Assembly (NCBI GenBank): GCA_023386315.1
Contig: JAEWJZ010000008.1
Location: forward strand, 62,001 to 126,000
DNA: 64,000 bases
Direction: 5' to 3'
Source: Bacillota bacterium
GTDB lineage: Bacteria; Bacillota; Clostridia; Lachnospirales; Lachnospiraceae
The position numbers and the translations under genes are program-made. Below are positions 1-8,113 of the stretch, in pieces (positions within the stretch are counted from its first letter, which is position 1; each line of letters begins with the position of its first letter). A model generated the notes under the pieces. The model was not told the DNA's origin. It searched no databases and worked only from the letters and a program-made list of their open reading frames with translations.

Positions 1-650
1 ACTCCGGTATTACCCGCAGGATAAGTGAAATCTGCAGCTTTGATCGCCTGGCTGATCGAGTCCATATTAAGATGGTACTGTTTCATCTTTTCAGGCGAAA
101 GAGTGACTCTGACATAGCCTTCCTCACCACCGCTAATATTGACGCTGGCAACAGATGATATCTTCTCAAGTTCTGGTACAATCTTATCATTTACATAGTT
201 GTACAAATTGTTTTGTGAAGGATCATTCACTGACAAAGTCATGGATGGCATCTCATTGATGTTAAATTCCATAATGGACGGTTTTTCCACGTCCTTAGGC
301 AGATCCACACTGTCCATTTTCTTTTTTAAATCATTATATGCCTTATTCATATCGGTACCGTAATTATATTCCATGTACACGATAGAAAGATTCTGCTGGG
401 AACTGGACTGAACATTTTTAATCCCGGAAAGAGTACCCACCGACTCTTCAATTGGTTTGGTTACCAGATCGTTAATGTCTTCCGGACTCGCCCCCACATA
501 AGTAGTCGTTACTAATAACATAGGGAAATTCATCTCCGGCGTCAGTTCCATCTTTGCTGAAAAAACAGATGACAGGCCGAATACAAGAAGGCATAAAACA
601 GCTAATACGGCAGTTATGGGCCGCTTTAAAACAAATTTTGTCATTCCCAT
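1..650 (-). CDS. RND-family efflux permease, N-terminal part (cut by window edge)
   Basis: N-terminal ~216 residues of a resistance-nodulation-division inner-membrane transporter (AcrB/MexB superfamily), the proton-driven pump of an efflux complex. The start is seen as a basic segment plus a first membrane helix (residues ~5-27), followed by the porter-domain pattern with TPEMNFPMLLV and GASPEDIN, then a stretch ending at the window edge. ATG at 650 is preceded by AGGCGG; a second ATG two codons later (644) has better spacing and may be the true start. It lies 12 bp after the adaptor gene and is surely co-transcribed with it and the TetR gene. In Gram-positives such pumps lack an outer-membrane partner, so the substrate is unknown. 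The family call is firm, the substrate not predictable. Confidence 0.9.
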   Translation of the reverse strand, partial: MGMTKFVLKRPITAVLAVLCLLVFGLSSVFSAKMELTPEMNFPMLLVTTTYVGASPEDINDLVTKPIEESVGTLSGIKNVQSSSQQNLSIVYMEYNYGTDMNKAYNDLKKKMDSVDLPKDVEKPSIMEFNINEMPSMTLSVNDPSQNNLYNYVNDKIVPELEKISSVASVNISGGEEGYVRVTLSPEKMKQYHLNMDSISQAIKAADFTYPAGNTG

Positions 651-662
651 TTTACCGCCTCC

Positions 663-1805
663 TTATTGTGCAGAAGCAGAAGTTTCTACCTCGGTTCCAT
701 TGCCTTCTGTCGTCTCTGTTTCTGTTGTGGTTTCTTCCTTATTTTCTTCTGCCAGAGTCACTTTGGAGCCGTCATATAATTCGCTGGTCCATGTTGTGAT
801 CACCTGATCATCTGGGCTGATCCCGGACTGAACCTCTGCAAATTCATTATTCGTAAGACCGATGGTAACTGCATTCTTTTTCAATGTTCCGTTGGAATAT
901 GTATAAATAAATGGATCTCCTGACTCATAATAGACACTGTCAACCGGAACTGTAAGTACATTTTCGGCTTTCTGGGCAGTTACATAAAGCTTGACGGAGG
1001 TTCCGGTGGCAAGTGTATCCCCTGCGGGTATAGAAGCTTTCACTTTGAATAATCCGCTGCCGCTGTCAACCATGGTGCTTACTTCTGTTATGGTTGCTTC
1101 ATGATCTGTTCCGTTTTTCTCTACCCGGATTGCATCTCCGGCTTTTAATCCGCTTATAATCCGCTCTGATACATAAAAAGTAAGAGACTTTCCGCCATCT
1201 CCTGAAATTACGCAGATTGTTGTCTGGGGAGAGATCATATCGTGAAGGCTGATATCAAAGCTTTCCACTTTTCCCGAAATGGGTGCCGTCACCTGACTGC
1301 CTTCCAGCTGGTTATTATATAAAATCTTAGCATTCTCATATTGAAGTCTGGCAGTTTCCACCTTATCCACAGTGGACTGGTAATCTGCATCAGCCACATC
1401 TCCTGCAGCATGAAGAACCGTATAACGGTCTAAATTCCTCTTGGCATCCTCATATGTGATTCTGGAGGTTTCCATGGCAATCCGGGTACTTTCCACCTGT
1501 TTTGTATCAATCACGCAGAGAAGCTGACCTGCTGTTACTGTGTCTCCGGTCTTCACACCTATGTTTGTAACTTCGCCTGAGCCAAGAGGTGTCACATGAA
1601 CAATACTGTCCGGTTCAATAGTACCAATCAGTTCATTGCTGATTTCTATCGTGCGGGTCTGTGGTTTTTCGGCAGTTACCACCGGCGGCGCTTCTGCTAC
1701 CAGCTCTTCCTTGCCACCACTAAGAATCTTAGGCAGTACGAGCCCTGCGAGAACAGCCACTACGACTACAGTTCCTGCAATTATAAATACTTTTTTCTTT
1801 GTCAT
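663..1805 (-). CDS. RND efflux periplasmic-adaptor-type protein (HlyD/MFP family)
   Basis: 380-aa membrane-fusion/adaptor subunit that would couple the RND permease to export. It has one N-terminal membrane anchor (residues ~6-25), then a lipoyl/barrel-sandwich half (VTPLGSGEVTNIGVKTGDTV), an alpha-helical hairpin (~105-160), the second lipoyl half (GSQVTAPISGKVESFDI) and a beta-barrel/membrane-proximal part. The last ~30 residues are a low-complexity Thr/Glu tail. The start is supported by AAGGAGC 7 nt upstream. It sits between the tetR gene (43 bp upstream) and the permease (12 bp downstream). As a membrane-anchored extracellular protein in a monoderm it probably works with the permease alone. 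The family call is secure, the cargo unknown. Confidence 0.92.
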   Translation of the reverse strand: MTKKKVFIIAGTVVVVAVLAGLVLPKILSGGKEELVAEAPPVVTAEKPQTRTIEISNELIGTIEPDSIVHVTPLGSGEVTNIGVKTGDTVTAGQLLCVIDTKQVESTRIAMETSRITYEDAKRNLDRYTVLHAAGDVADADYQSTVDKVETARLQYENAKILYNNQLEGSQVTAPISGKVESFDISLHDMISPQTTICVISGDGGKSLTFYVSERIISGLKAGDAIRVEKNGTDHEATITEVSTMVDSGSGLFKVKASIPAGDTLATGTSVKLYVTAQKAENVLTVPVDSVYYESGDPFIYTYSNGTLKKNAVTIGLTNNEFAEVQSGISPDDQVITTWTSELYDGSKVTLAEENKEETTTETETTEGNGTEVETSASAQ

Positions 1806-1848
1806 ATCAAGCTCCTTATTATCTTTTCAGTCAATAATATGATTCTAA

Positions 1849-2460
1849 TTACTTTTTTCGAATTCCATATTGTAATATCTCTAATTTTTCCTGGAATATT
1901 TTCTTAATTTTTTCTTCATCTTCCGGATGATGGAAGGTCCAGCTTATGCACCGGGCCAGTTCAATTATAATTAATGCGATCAATTGTCCAAATGTTTCAA
2001 GATCCGTTCTCTTAAAATCTGATGTATCAATACTGCTGTACAATACCTCACACATCTGTTCAAGCCTCACATCTTTGTCAGGACAAAGATTATGAGCCGC
2101 ACCAAAAAGTTTATCGCTGTCGCGAATATTCTCTGCCAGTTTTAACATCTTCTTTTGTGCATTCTTAATTGAATACTCCAAAAAATCAACGGCTGTTTTC
2201 CATAGATCACCATCGTTTTTTTTCGCGCAGTGCGTCCAGCTGTCAAAAAAGCTGTCCGCAGCATCTTCGAAAATATAGCCTAAAATATCACGCTTATCCT
2301 CAAAATAAGTATAAAAGCTTCCTCTGGATATTCCTGCTGCTTTAATTATTTTATTAATGGAAGCCTTTTCAAAAGGCACTCTGGTAAACTCCTCTATCGC
2401 TGCATTGCATATCACTTTTTTTTTCTCCGCCGGAAGATTATAAAACCGCTCCGTAGGCAT
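1849..2460 (-). CDS. TetR/AcrR-family transcriptional repressor
   Basis: 203-aa DNA-binding repressor. The N-terminal helix-turn-helix (residues ~33-55, with INKIIKAAGISRGSFYTYF) is the classic TetR signature; the C-terminal ~140 residues form the ligand-binding/dimer domain, with no recognisable specificity. It is the first gene of the operon with the adaptor and RND permease. A strong promoter directly upstream is covered by inverted repeats of AAGGTGACAA, so autorepression and ligand-induced release of the pump operon is the natural reading (inference). GAGGTG lies before the ATG. Confidence 0.93.
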   Translation of the reverse strand: MPTERFYNLPAEKKKVICNAAIEEFTRVPFEKASINKIIKAAGISRGSFYTYFEDKRDILGYIFEDAADSFFDSWTHCAKKNDGDLWKTAVDFLEYSIKNAQKKMLKLAENIRDSDKLFGAAHNLCPDKDVRLEQMCEVLYSSIDTSDFKRTDLETFGQLIALIIIELARCISWTFHHPEDEEKIKKIFQEKLEILQYGIRKK

Positions 2461-2513
2461 CCTTACACCTCATTTCCTTTATTTATTCCGTATGTATTAT
2501 GTATTAACTTAAA

Positions 2514-2561
2514 AAGGTGACAACATGCCATTATTATAATGACACCTTGTCACCTTGTCAA
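2514..2561 (-). promoter_or_regulatory. tetR-efflux operon promoter with overlapping inverted-repeat operator
   Basis: On the minus strand TTGACA (2561-2556), a 17-bp spacer and TATAAT (2538-2533) form a consensus sigma-A promoter. A perfect 10-bp inverted repeat, AAGGTGACAA at 2514-2523 and TTGTCACCTT at 2547-2556, brackets the -10 box and touches the -35. Further TGACA/TGTCA half-sites lie at 2540-2544 and 2556-2560. The geometry fits a TetR-type repressor blocking RNA polymerase. Confidence 0.8.
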
Positions 2562-2598
2562 GAAAGGTTATATTTATTTAATAAATTTCCAGATTAGT

Positions 2599-2790
2599 TT
2601 ATTTATTCCTGTCCAGAAACTCTTTTAATGCTTCATCACTTTCCTCAATCCATAAGTCCTCTTCCTCTTCATTTAATCCGAGGAATCTGGCAAGAGTATC
2701 CGGAGTTGAACTGTTATTCCATTCATCAACATAATCATCAATTGTCTCGAAATCAATTTCGCCGGCCAGATATTTTTCTTTAAATGTCAT
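2599..2790 (-). CDS. Small acidic protein of unknown function (63 aa)
   Basis: 63-residue protein, strongly acidic (about 20 Asp/Glu against 6 Lys/Arg), with no Cys, signal peptide or membrane segment. I do not recognise a named domain. It is accepted as real because AGAGGAAAG precedes the ATG at good spacing, it follows the GntR gene by only 13 bp on the same strand, and it reads like a folded helical protein (LARFLGLNEEEEDLWIEES). It probably ends the ispE-gntR-orf63 transcript. Function unknown. Confidence 0.72.
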   Translation of the reverse strand: MTFKEKYLAGEIDFETIDDYVDEWNNSSTPDTLARFLGLNEEEEDLWIEESDEALKEFLDRNK

Positions 2791-2803
2791 ATCTTTCCTC
2801 TTT

Positions 2804-3478
2804 CTATTCCTGTCCCTTAATATTTTTGGATACTGTAATTTCCTGATTGTCGATATGTTCCCGCATCGCTGACTTGGCGTCTTCCACTCTGCGCTGTCTT
2901 ACTGCCTTCAATATGTTGTCATGCTCCAGTAACAATACCTGCCGTTTGTCTTCATCCTTGATATACTCCAGACGATACCGGTACATCTGTTCTCTTAAAT
3001 TATTAATCATCTGTACAAGCCTGTCATTACAGGTTCCTTTGTAAATCACATCATGGTATGCTTCATCTGTCTCCGCTATATCCATGGGTTTTCCTTTCAG
3101 CACTGCATTGCGGAACATATCCTGCTTCATCTCCAGTTCCACAACCTCCTCTGGTGTCATACGCTGGCAGGCAAGCTCAATTGCCAGCTCTTCCAGCGAC
3201 CTGCGGACCTCCAGTACATCCCTTAAGCTTTTCTCTGAAATTTTAGCGACTTCAGCGCCTTTTCTCGGAATCATCAGAACCAGACCTTCCAGCTCCAGCT
3301 TACGGATCGCTTCCCTGATCGGGGTGCGGCTGACTCCAAGACGCTCTGCCAGCTGAATCTCCATCAGACGCTCACCGGGTGCCAGCTCTCCTTTTAGTAT
3401 GGCCTGTCTTAAGGTATTAAATACTACATCCCGAAGCGGCAGATATTCATTCATATTGACTTTTAAATCATTACCCAT
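2804..3478 (-). CDS. GntR-family transcriptional regulator, FadR/FCD subfamily
   Basis: 224-aa regulator with an N-terminal winged helix (residues ~14-75, including ERLGVSRTPIREAIRKLELEG) and a C-terminal all-helical FCD effector domain (~80-215) of the kind that binds small organic acids, often through a metal held by Asp/His residues (DEAYHDVIY region). AAGGAGGT stands 5 nt before the ATG. Its start overlaps the end of ispE by 8 bp, so translation is probably coupled. The ligand and regulon cannot be read from sequence; the link with ispE may be positional only. Confidence 0.9.
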   Translation of the reverse strand: MGNDLKVNMNEYLPLRDVVFNTLRQAILKGELAPGERLMEIQLAERLGVSRTPIREAIRKLELEGLVLMIPRKGAEVAKISEKSLRDVLEVRRSLEELAIELACQRMTPEEVVELEMKQDMFRNAVLKGKPMDIAETDEAYHDVIYKGTCNDRLVQMINNLREQMYRYRLEYIKDEDKRQVLLLEHDNILKAVRQRRVEDAKSAMREHIDNQEITVSKNIKGQE

Positions 3479-4373
3479 GGGGTACCTCCTTGGTATTATA
3501 AAAATTCGTTAAATATACTTGTTTAGCCAGATTCCTGCTCTCTCCATACCGAAGCTCTTCATATGCTCTTCCAGCTGCAATGGGGTTGGTAAAAATGCCA
3601 AAAACCGTAGGTCCGCTTCCGCTCATCAATGCATTGACAGCTCCCAGCTCCTTCAGTTTTTCTTTTATGTCTGCTATCACAGGATATTCCGGGATAGTTA
3701 CAGTCTCTAATACATTTCCAAGACGTTCTGATACCTGATAAATGTTATGGTTCTTAATCGCCTCTATCAGCCCGTCGATGTCCGGATGATCCTCTTTTTT
3801 CAATCCGGCCACATCCAGATGGTCATATACGAATTTAGTGGAAACACTGACTGACGGTTTCGCTATCAGCACCTGGCACTGAGGCATATCTGCAAGGGGA
3901 GTAAGTATTTCTCCGATTCCTTCAGACAGAGCCGTTCCTCTCATAATGCAGTAAGGTACATCTGCCCCGATCTTTACACCACGCTCCATCAGCTCTTCTC
4001 TGGTAAGCCCCAGCTGGAACATCTTATTTACTCCAAATAAAACGGCTGCCGCATCGCTGCTTCCTCCCGCCATTCCTGCGGAAACAGGGATAAACTTTTT
4101 TAAATGAATACGGATTCCATGAGGTACATGAAACTCATCCATAAGAAGCTTAGCCGCTTTATAAACAAGATTGTTCTCATTGACCGGCAGATAATATAAG
4201 TTGGTAACAACCTCAATCCCCGGTGTTTCTTTTAAATAAATATCAATTTTATCATATAGACCTACAGTCTGCATGATCATCCGAACTTCATGGTAACCAT
4301 CATCCCGCTTTCTTAATACGTCTAAACCCAGATTGATCTTTCCATAGGCCTTTAATCCCAGATGTCTTATCAT
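3471..4373 (-). CDS. ispE: 4-diphosphocytidyl-2-C-methyl-D-erythritol kinase
   Basis: GHMP-family kinase (300 aa) that phosphorylates CDP-methylerythritol in the MEP route to isoprenoid precursors. The catalytic-lysine segment AYGKINLGLDV is near the N-terminus and the ATP-binding glycine-rich loop PVSAGMAGGSSDAAA lies at residues ~96-110; LMSGSGPTVFGIF near the C-terminus is the third GHMP motif. ATG at 4373 has GAGGG about 10 nt upstream; a TTG two codons earlier (4379) is a less likely start. First gene of the ispE-gntR-orf63 operon, with a clear promoter upstream. Presence of ispE shows use of the MEP pathway. Confidence 0.96.
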   Translation of the reverse strand: MIRHLGLKAYGKINLGLDVLRKRDDGYHEVRMIMQTVGLYDKIDIYLKETPGIEVVTNLYYLPVNENNLVYKAAKLLMDEFHVPHGIRIHLKKFIPVSAGMAGGSSDAAAVLFGVNKMFQLGLTREELMERGVKIGADVPYCIMRGTALSEGIGEILTPLADMPQCQVLIAKPSVSVSTKFVYDHLDVAGLKKEDHPDIDGLIEAIKNHNIYQVSERLGNVLETVTIPEYPVIADIKEKLKELGAVNALMSGSGPTVFGIFTNPIAAGRAYEELRYGESRNLAKQVYLTNFYNTKEVPHG

Positions 4374-4438
4374 AAGCAAACATCCCTCACTTTTCGGTTT
4401 TCGGATTGTATTTTTCTATTTTTTTGTATACAGTATTT

Positions 4439-4467
4439 ATTATATAACGAAGTACATAAAAGCACAA
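4439..4467 (-). promoter_or_regulatory. Predicted sigma-A promoter of ispE operon
   Basis: Minus strand: TTGTGC (4467-4462), 17-bp spacer, perfect TATAAT (4444-4439), about 65 bp upstream of the ispE start. The surrounding DNA is very AT-rich. Confidence 0.65.
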
Positions 4468-4558
4468 GTGTTTTATAATCTTTTGTCCTTCCTTTCTTTC
4501 ATTAAATTTTTGTTAAATTTTTATAAAATTTTATAGTGTTCCTGTTAAAAAATTTTAT

Positions 4559-4586
4559 TTGACAAACTGCAGGATCCATGTATAAT
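4559..4586 (+). promoter_or_regulatory. Predicted sigma-A promoter of glnK
   Basis: TTGACA at 4559-4564, 16-bp spacer, TATAAT at 4581-4586: close to consensus. Transcription would start near 4593, leaving a ~70-nt leader before glnK that contains a terminator-like hairpin. No sigma-54 (GG-N10-GC) element is seen. Confidence 0.72.
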
Positions 4587-4601
4587 GTTGTTATAACGAA
4601 C

Positions 4602-4634
4602 GAGGGCGTTCCACAAGCGGAACTGCTCTTTTTT
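4602..4634 (+). terminator. Terminator-like hairpin in the glnK leader (possible attenuator)
   Basis: GTTCC (4608-4612) pairs with GGAAC (4619-4623) across a 6-nt loop, extended by GAG/CTC, and is followed at once by TTTTTT (4629-4634). It lies between the predicted start of transcription and glnK, so it would end transcripts early unless relieved. The stem is short, so its strength is uncertain. Confidence 0.5.
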
Positions 4635-4664
4635 GCTATTATCAAATCAAGGAGGTAGTGCTGT

Positions 4665-5003
4665 ATGAAAAAATTGGAAATTATTATCAAGCCGGATAAG
4701 CTTGAAGACCTTAAGGCAGTACTGGAAGGCTGTAAAGTCAACGGACTTATGATCAGCAATGTCATGGGTTATGGAAATCAGAAAGGTTATACTCAGATGT
4801 ACCGCGGTACCAAGTATAATGTAAACCTGCTCCCTAAAGTCAAAGTCGAGACAGTCGTACCAAAGGAACTGGCTGATCCAATTATTGACGCAGTCGTTAA
4901 AGAGATCAATACCGGAACATTTGGGGATGGTAAAATCTTTGTCTACGATGTTCAGGATGCAGTACGAATCCGAACCGGTGAACACGGCCGCGAGGCTTTG
5001 TAG
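4665..5003 (+). CDS. glnK: P-II family nitrogen regulator
   Basis: 112-aa trimeric P-II signal protein that senses ATP/ADP and 2-oxoglutarate and gates the ammonium channel encoded next door. The T-loop (residues ~37-55) contains Tyr51, the position uridylylated in proteobacteria; the B-loop motif GTFGDGKIFV and the C-terminal RIRTGE are intact. AAGGAGGT precedes the ATG. Placed directly before amt, the usual glnK-amtB pairing. Called glnK rather than glnB because of that linkage. Whether Tyr51 is modified here is unknown; many Firmicutes lack the uridylyltransferase. Confidence 0.96.
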   Translation: MKKLEIIIKPDKLEDLKAVLEGCKVNGLMISNVMGYGNQKGYTQMYRGTKYNVNLLPKVKVETVVPKELADPIIDAVVKEINTGTFGDGKIFVYDVQDAVRIRTGEHGREAL

Positions 5004-5053
5004 AGGAACCAGAAAGAGATAAACTGAATATGGAATGAATATAATTATCAATG

Positions 5054-5090
5054 AGGATAATTGCCTTTTCAAAGGCGGTTATCCTTTTTT
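5054..5090 (+). terminator. Strong hairpin-terminator between glnK and amt
   Basis: AGGATAA-tt-GCCTTT (5054-5068) pairs with AAAGGC-gg-TTATCCT (5071-5085), loop of 2 nt, ending in TTTTTT (5085-5090). This is a good intrinsic terminator placed inside the glnK-amt pair. No convincing promoter is seen between it and amt, so partial read-through or regulated antitermination is likely. Confidence 0.8.
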
Positions 5091-5146
5091 ATTTTACATT
5101 CCGCGCTATCGCTATCCATTCTAAAAATTCAGGAGGAGTTATCATT

Positions 5147-6358
5147 ATGGAAAATACCACTTTATTACTAAACATTATATGGACCATGCTGGGTGCAATT
5201 TTAGTATACTTTATGCAGGCAGGTTTTGCACTGGTTGAGACTGGTTTTACAAGAGCTAAAAATGCAGGAAATATCTGTATGAAAAACATGATGGACTTTG
5301 TCCTTGGCTCCCTTTTCTTCTTCATTCTGGGATTCCCTCTCATGTTTGGAAACAACATCGGTGGAATCCTTGGCGGATCCGGATTCTTAAATCCCTATTC
5401 ACTTGCAGATTCCGATGGATTATTCAATGGCCTTCCCATTGCCGTATTTATGATCTTTCATACCGTATTCTGTGCAACAGCTGCAACAATTGTTTCCGGA
5501 GCAATGGCTGAGCGTACTAAATTTTCTTCTTATTTGATCTATTCCGCCTGTATCAGCGTTTTCATCTATCCCATCACCGGACACTGGATCTGGGGCGGCG
5601 GCTGGCTGACGGAAATTGGCTTCCATGATTTTGCAGGTTCAACTGCGGTTCATATGGTAGGCGGTGTATGCGCTCTGGTAGGAGCAAAAATTGTAGGTCC
5701 CCGTATTGGGAAATACAACGAAGACGGAACTCCCAATGCAATTCCTGGACACAATATTCCTTTAGGCGTTCTTGGAGTATTTATTCTCTGGTTCTGCTGG
5801 TTCGGTTTTAACTGTGGTTCTACAACTGCAGCTACTACAACCGTGGGTGATATCGCCATGACTACAAACCTGGCAGCTGCGGCTTCCACTTTGGTAACAC
5901 TGTTATTCACATGGAAGCGCTATGGCAAACCAGATGTATCCATGACTTTAAATGGCTCCTTAGCCGGTCTTGTTGCTATCACTGCAGGCTGTGATGTGGT
6001 AACTCCGTATGAGGCAATCATTATTGGTGCTATTGCAGGTCTGGTAGTCGTTCTTGCAATAGAATTTATCGATAAAGTTGTTAAAATTGATGATCCGGTA
6101 GGTGCAGTAGGTGTTCACGGCTGCTGCGGTCTCCTTGGTACTCTTCTTACCGGCGTATTCGGCGAAGGTGTCAGCTTCCTGCCTCAGTTAATCGGTGTTG
6201 CATCCGTACTGGCTTATGCCGGAGTGATGGCATTTATTATCTTCACCATTATTAAGAAGACCATTGGATTAAGAGTATCCGATCAGGAGCAGCTGGATGG
6301 TCTTGATCTCCACGAACATGGAATGTCAGCTTATAACGGATTCCGTATGGATAAATAA
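5147..6358 (+). CDS. amt: Ammonium transporter (Amt family)
   Basis: 403-aa integral membrane channel for ammonium/ammonia, with about 11 predicted helices. Family marks are ARNAGN-like ARAKNAGNI near helix 2 (TRAKNAGNICMKN), the twin-histidine helices (HDFAGSTAVHMVGG and VGVHGCCGLLGTLLTG) and SGAMAERTKF. The start ATG at 5147 has AGGAGGAG 7 nt upstream; an in-frame ATG at 5051 has no ribosome site and falls before the terminator, so it is rejected. Follows glnK, whose product should block the channel when nitrogen is plentiful. The C-terminal tail with the GlnK-docking region is present. Confidence 0.97.
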   Translation: MENTTLLLNIIWTMLGAILVYFMQAGFALVETGFTRAKNAGNICMKNMMDFVLGSLFFFILGFPLMFGNNIGGILGGSGFLNPYSLADSDGLFNGLPIAVFMIFHTVFCATAATIVSGAMAERTKFSSYLIYSACISVFIYPITGHWIWGGGWLTEIGFHDFAGSTAVHMVGGVCALVGAKIVGPRIGKYNEDGTPNAIPGHNIPLGVLGVFILWFCWFGFNCGSTTAATTTVGDIAMTTNLAAAASTLVTLLFTWKRYGKPDVSMTLNGSLAGLVAITAGCDVVTPYEAIIIGAIAGLVVVLAIEFIDKVVKIDDPVGAVGVHGCCGLLGTLLTGVFGEGVSFLPQLIGVASVLAYAGVMAFIIFTIIKKTIGLRVSDQEQLDGLDLHEHGMSAYNGFRMDK

Positions 6359-6400
6359 TCAGCTTTCCCTCATATTTTATATATCATACTTCCGAATAGT

Positions 6401-6430
6401 CCCGGCAGAACACCGCCGGGGCTTTTCCTT
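6401..6430 (+). terminator. Terminator after amt
   Basis: CCCGGC (6401-6406) and GCCGGG (6415-6420) form a GC-rich stem followed by GCTTTTCCTT. It lies 43 bp past the amt stop and before the opposite-strand alarmone synthetase gene. Confidence 0.8.
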
Positions 6431-6434
6431 ACCT

Positions 6435-7019
6435 TCAATCAGAAAGAAAACCTTCCATTTCCTCTTCCATGTGTTTTAAAGCATTCCCATAGTTTATAAA
6501 CTCTGCTGCCGCCTCATCTTTTTTCTCCCCCTTATAGCAGATCCTATGCTCCATGCTGGCCCACAAATCCATGGCCATGGTGCGAAGCTGTATTTCCACC
6601 GGATAATATTCCATTCCATCCGTATGGTAAACCGGAACTCCGAAAACAATGTGATAGCTCCTGTATCCATTCGCTTTTGGAGTCTTAATGTAATCACTTT
6701 CCTTTATTACAACAATATCCGTCTGTTTTCGAAGCAGATCCACAATCCCATAGATATCTCTTACAAAATAGCAGATCACCCTGATCCCCCCAATATCAGT
6801 GAGGCAGTTTCTGGCCGTATCTGTAGTGGGATCTTTTCCGTATTTTATTAATTTGTTTTCAATGCTCTCTCTCTGTTTCAATCGGTACTGAACATGATGA
6901 ATGGGATAATTAAGTTTTTTTCTTCTATAGTCCTTATTCAGCACATCTACCCTGACCTGTATATTATTCAGCGCATCTTCATAGGGCTGAATGAAACTTA
7001 AATATTCTTCTTCGGTCAT
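6435..7019 (-). CDS. GTP pyrophosphokinase, small alarmone synthetase type
   Basis: 194-aa stand-alone RelA/SpoT synthetase domain that makes (p)ppGpp from ATP and GTP/GDP in the cytoplasm. Motifs: DIGGIRVIC (core strand), KANGYRSYH (substrate loop) and VEIQLRTMAMDLWASMEH (catalytic Glu-Gln and following helix). No hydrolase, TGS or ACT domain, so it resembles RelQ/RelP. The start chosen, ATG at 7019, has GGAGGTGG 5 nt upstream; an in-frame ATG at 7037 lacks one. Single gene, convergent with amt. RelP versus RelQ cannot be settled by eye. Confidence 0.93.
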   Translation of the reverse strand: MTEEEYLSFIQPYEDALNNIQVRVDVLNKDYRRKKLNYPIHHVQYRLKQRESIENKLIKYGKDPTTDTARNCLTDIGGIRVICYFVRDIYGIVDLLRKQTDIVVIKESDYIKTPKANGYRSYHIVFGVPVYHTDGMEYYPVEIQLRTMAMDLWASMEHRICYKGEKKDEAAAEFINYGNALKHMEEEMEGFLSD

Positions 7020-7110
7020 ACTCCACCTCCAAAACAATCCTCATATAAATATCAAGTATATCTTTTTTTTGTGTCCATAACGTGTCCAAACTTTGAACGA
7101 TCCTGCATTC

Positions 7111-7148
7111 AAAAAAACAGCCCCGTATGGATTAGTTCCACGGGGCTG
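7111..7148 (-). terminator. Terminator after the YesL-like gene
   Basis: Minus strand: CAGCCCCGT pairs with ACGGGGCTG arms (7148-7140 and 7126-7118) and runs into seven U residues (7117-7111). Confidence 0.85.
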
Positions 7149-7158
7149 GTATGAGTTA

Positions 7159-7938
7159 TTATCTTTCATCTTTCATGTCTTCTTTTGAGGTTTCCTGGTC
7201 GTCTGTCTCCTTAAGCGGTTCATCGCCCTTCGCCATCAAAATACTGCTTACCTGCTCACTGTCGTCAGAAAACAGCGGTCTTAACCCCTCTTCCTCTGTC
7301 CTCTCCTCCTTCGGCATATAAATATTAAATACCGGTGACAGGATATAAGAATTGATAAATGCCAGCAGGGGAAAACCAAACAGCATGAAAATCATCAGCA
7401 CAGGGGGGATTAAAAATACAAAACCGGCTGCTATAAGTGCTCCGTCAATCACGATCATTCCAATCGTCCGGAATAAATGACGGATAGACATAAAGAATGC
7501 ATTGAAAAACGTACGTTTGACCGGATTATAAAATCTTGACTGAAGCGGGAAAATGTACATGACTATAGCCGCATAAATCAATGCCATGGCAAGAAATACG
7601 GTGAGCATAACGGTCTTAACAGTGGAAGATCCGTTAAAAAGCCGGGCAAAGAAATACAGGTCGACTCCCAGGATGGCTCCTGCAAGAAGAATTATCAGCC
7701 ATATAATGGTAGACTGTTTGAAATTTTCTTTAAAGGATTTAAAAAAGGAACGAATGGTATAGCCGTCATCGTCTCTTGCAAGCTTCAGCGTTACGTAATA
7801 CACTGCAGTTGTGGAAGCTCCTATGGTAAAAACCGGAAGACTGCAGACTAACCACAGAACATTTAAAATAATCAAATCTCCGAACTTGCCGATGAAACGC
7901 CAAACCGGATTATCATAATTAAAAAAACCAGATAACAT
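7159..7938 (-). CDS. YesL-like membrane protein (DUF624)
   Basis: 259-aa integral membrane protein of the YesL/DUF624 family. Five or so hydrophobic segments are visible (residues ~18-45, ~75-98, ~105-130, ~150-175, ~180-200); the C-terminal ~45 residues are a charged cytoplasmic tail rich in Glu/Asp/Lys. The N-terminus MLSGFFNYDNPVWRF is typical of the family. Relatives often lie next to sugar ABC transporters, but none is adjacent here, so the role is unknown. GGGGA stands before the ATG. Monocistronic, with its own terminator. Confidence 0.85.
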   Translation of the reverse strand: MLSGFFNYDNPVWRFIGKFGDLIILNVLWLVCSLPVFTIGASTTAVYYVTLKLARDDDGYTIRSFFKSFKENFKQSTIIWLIILLAGAILGVDLYFFARLFNGSSTVKTVMLTVFLAMALIYAAIVMYIFPLQSRFYNPVKRTFFNAFFMSIRHLFRTIGMIVIDGALIAAGFVFLIPPVLMIFMLFGFPLLAFINSYILSPVFNIYMPKEERTEEEGLRPLFSDDSEQVSSILMAKGDEPLKETDDQETSKEDMKDER

Positions 7939-8063
7939 ATGTCATTCCCCTTCTCTCGTTAACGTCAAAAATCATTATAGCGGATTTATTTTTAAAAAGC
8001 AAACATTCTCCTCCATTTCATCAATTTTTTATAATTATAGATGGAGGAAATTTGCTGATTCTG

Positions 8064-8072
8064 TGATATAAT
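8064..8072 (+). promoter_or_regulatory. Extended -10 promoter for the 233-aa membrane protein
   Basis: TGaTATAAT (extended -10) about 40 bp before the start at 8114. No good -35 box is visible, which is acceptable for an extended -10 promoter. Confidence 0.55.
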
Positions 8073-8113
8073 CAAAAAAGTATCCGGATTAATAACAGAA
8101 AGAGGCGCAGATT

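Noticed and set aside
4502..5072. Minus-strand ORFs of 87 and 141 aa antisense to glnK
   Set aside because: They are mirror frames of a strongly conserved P-II gene; no ribosome site or protein-like family.
4593..5090. ANTAR-type hexaloop hairpins in glnK/amt leaders
   Set aside because: The glnK hairpin has a 6-nt loop (ACAAGC) but lacks G at position 4, and the amt hairpin has a 2-nt loop; the pairing rule is not met.
5051..5146. In-frame upstream ATG extending Amt by 32 residues
   Set aside because: No ribosome site, it starts inside the glnK-amt terminator hairpin, and AGGAGGAG precedes the ATG at 5147.
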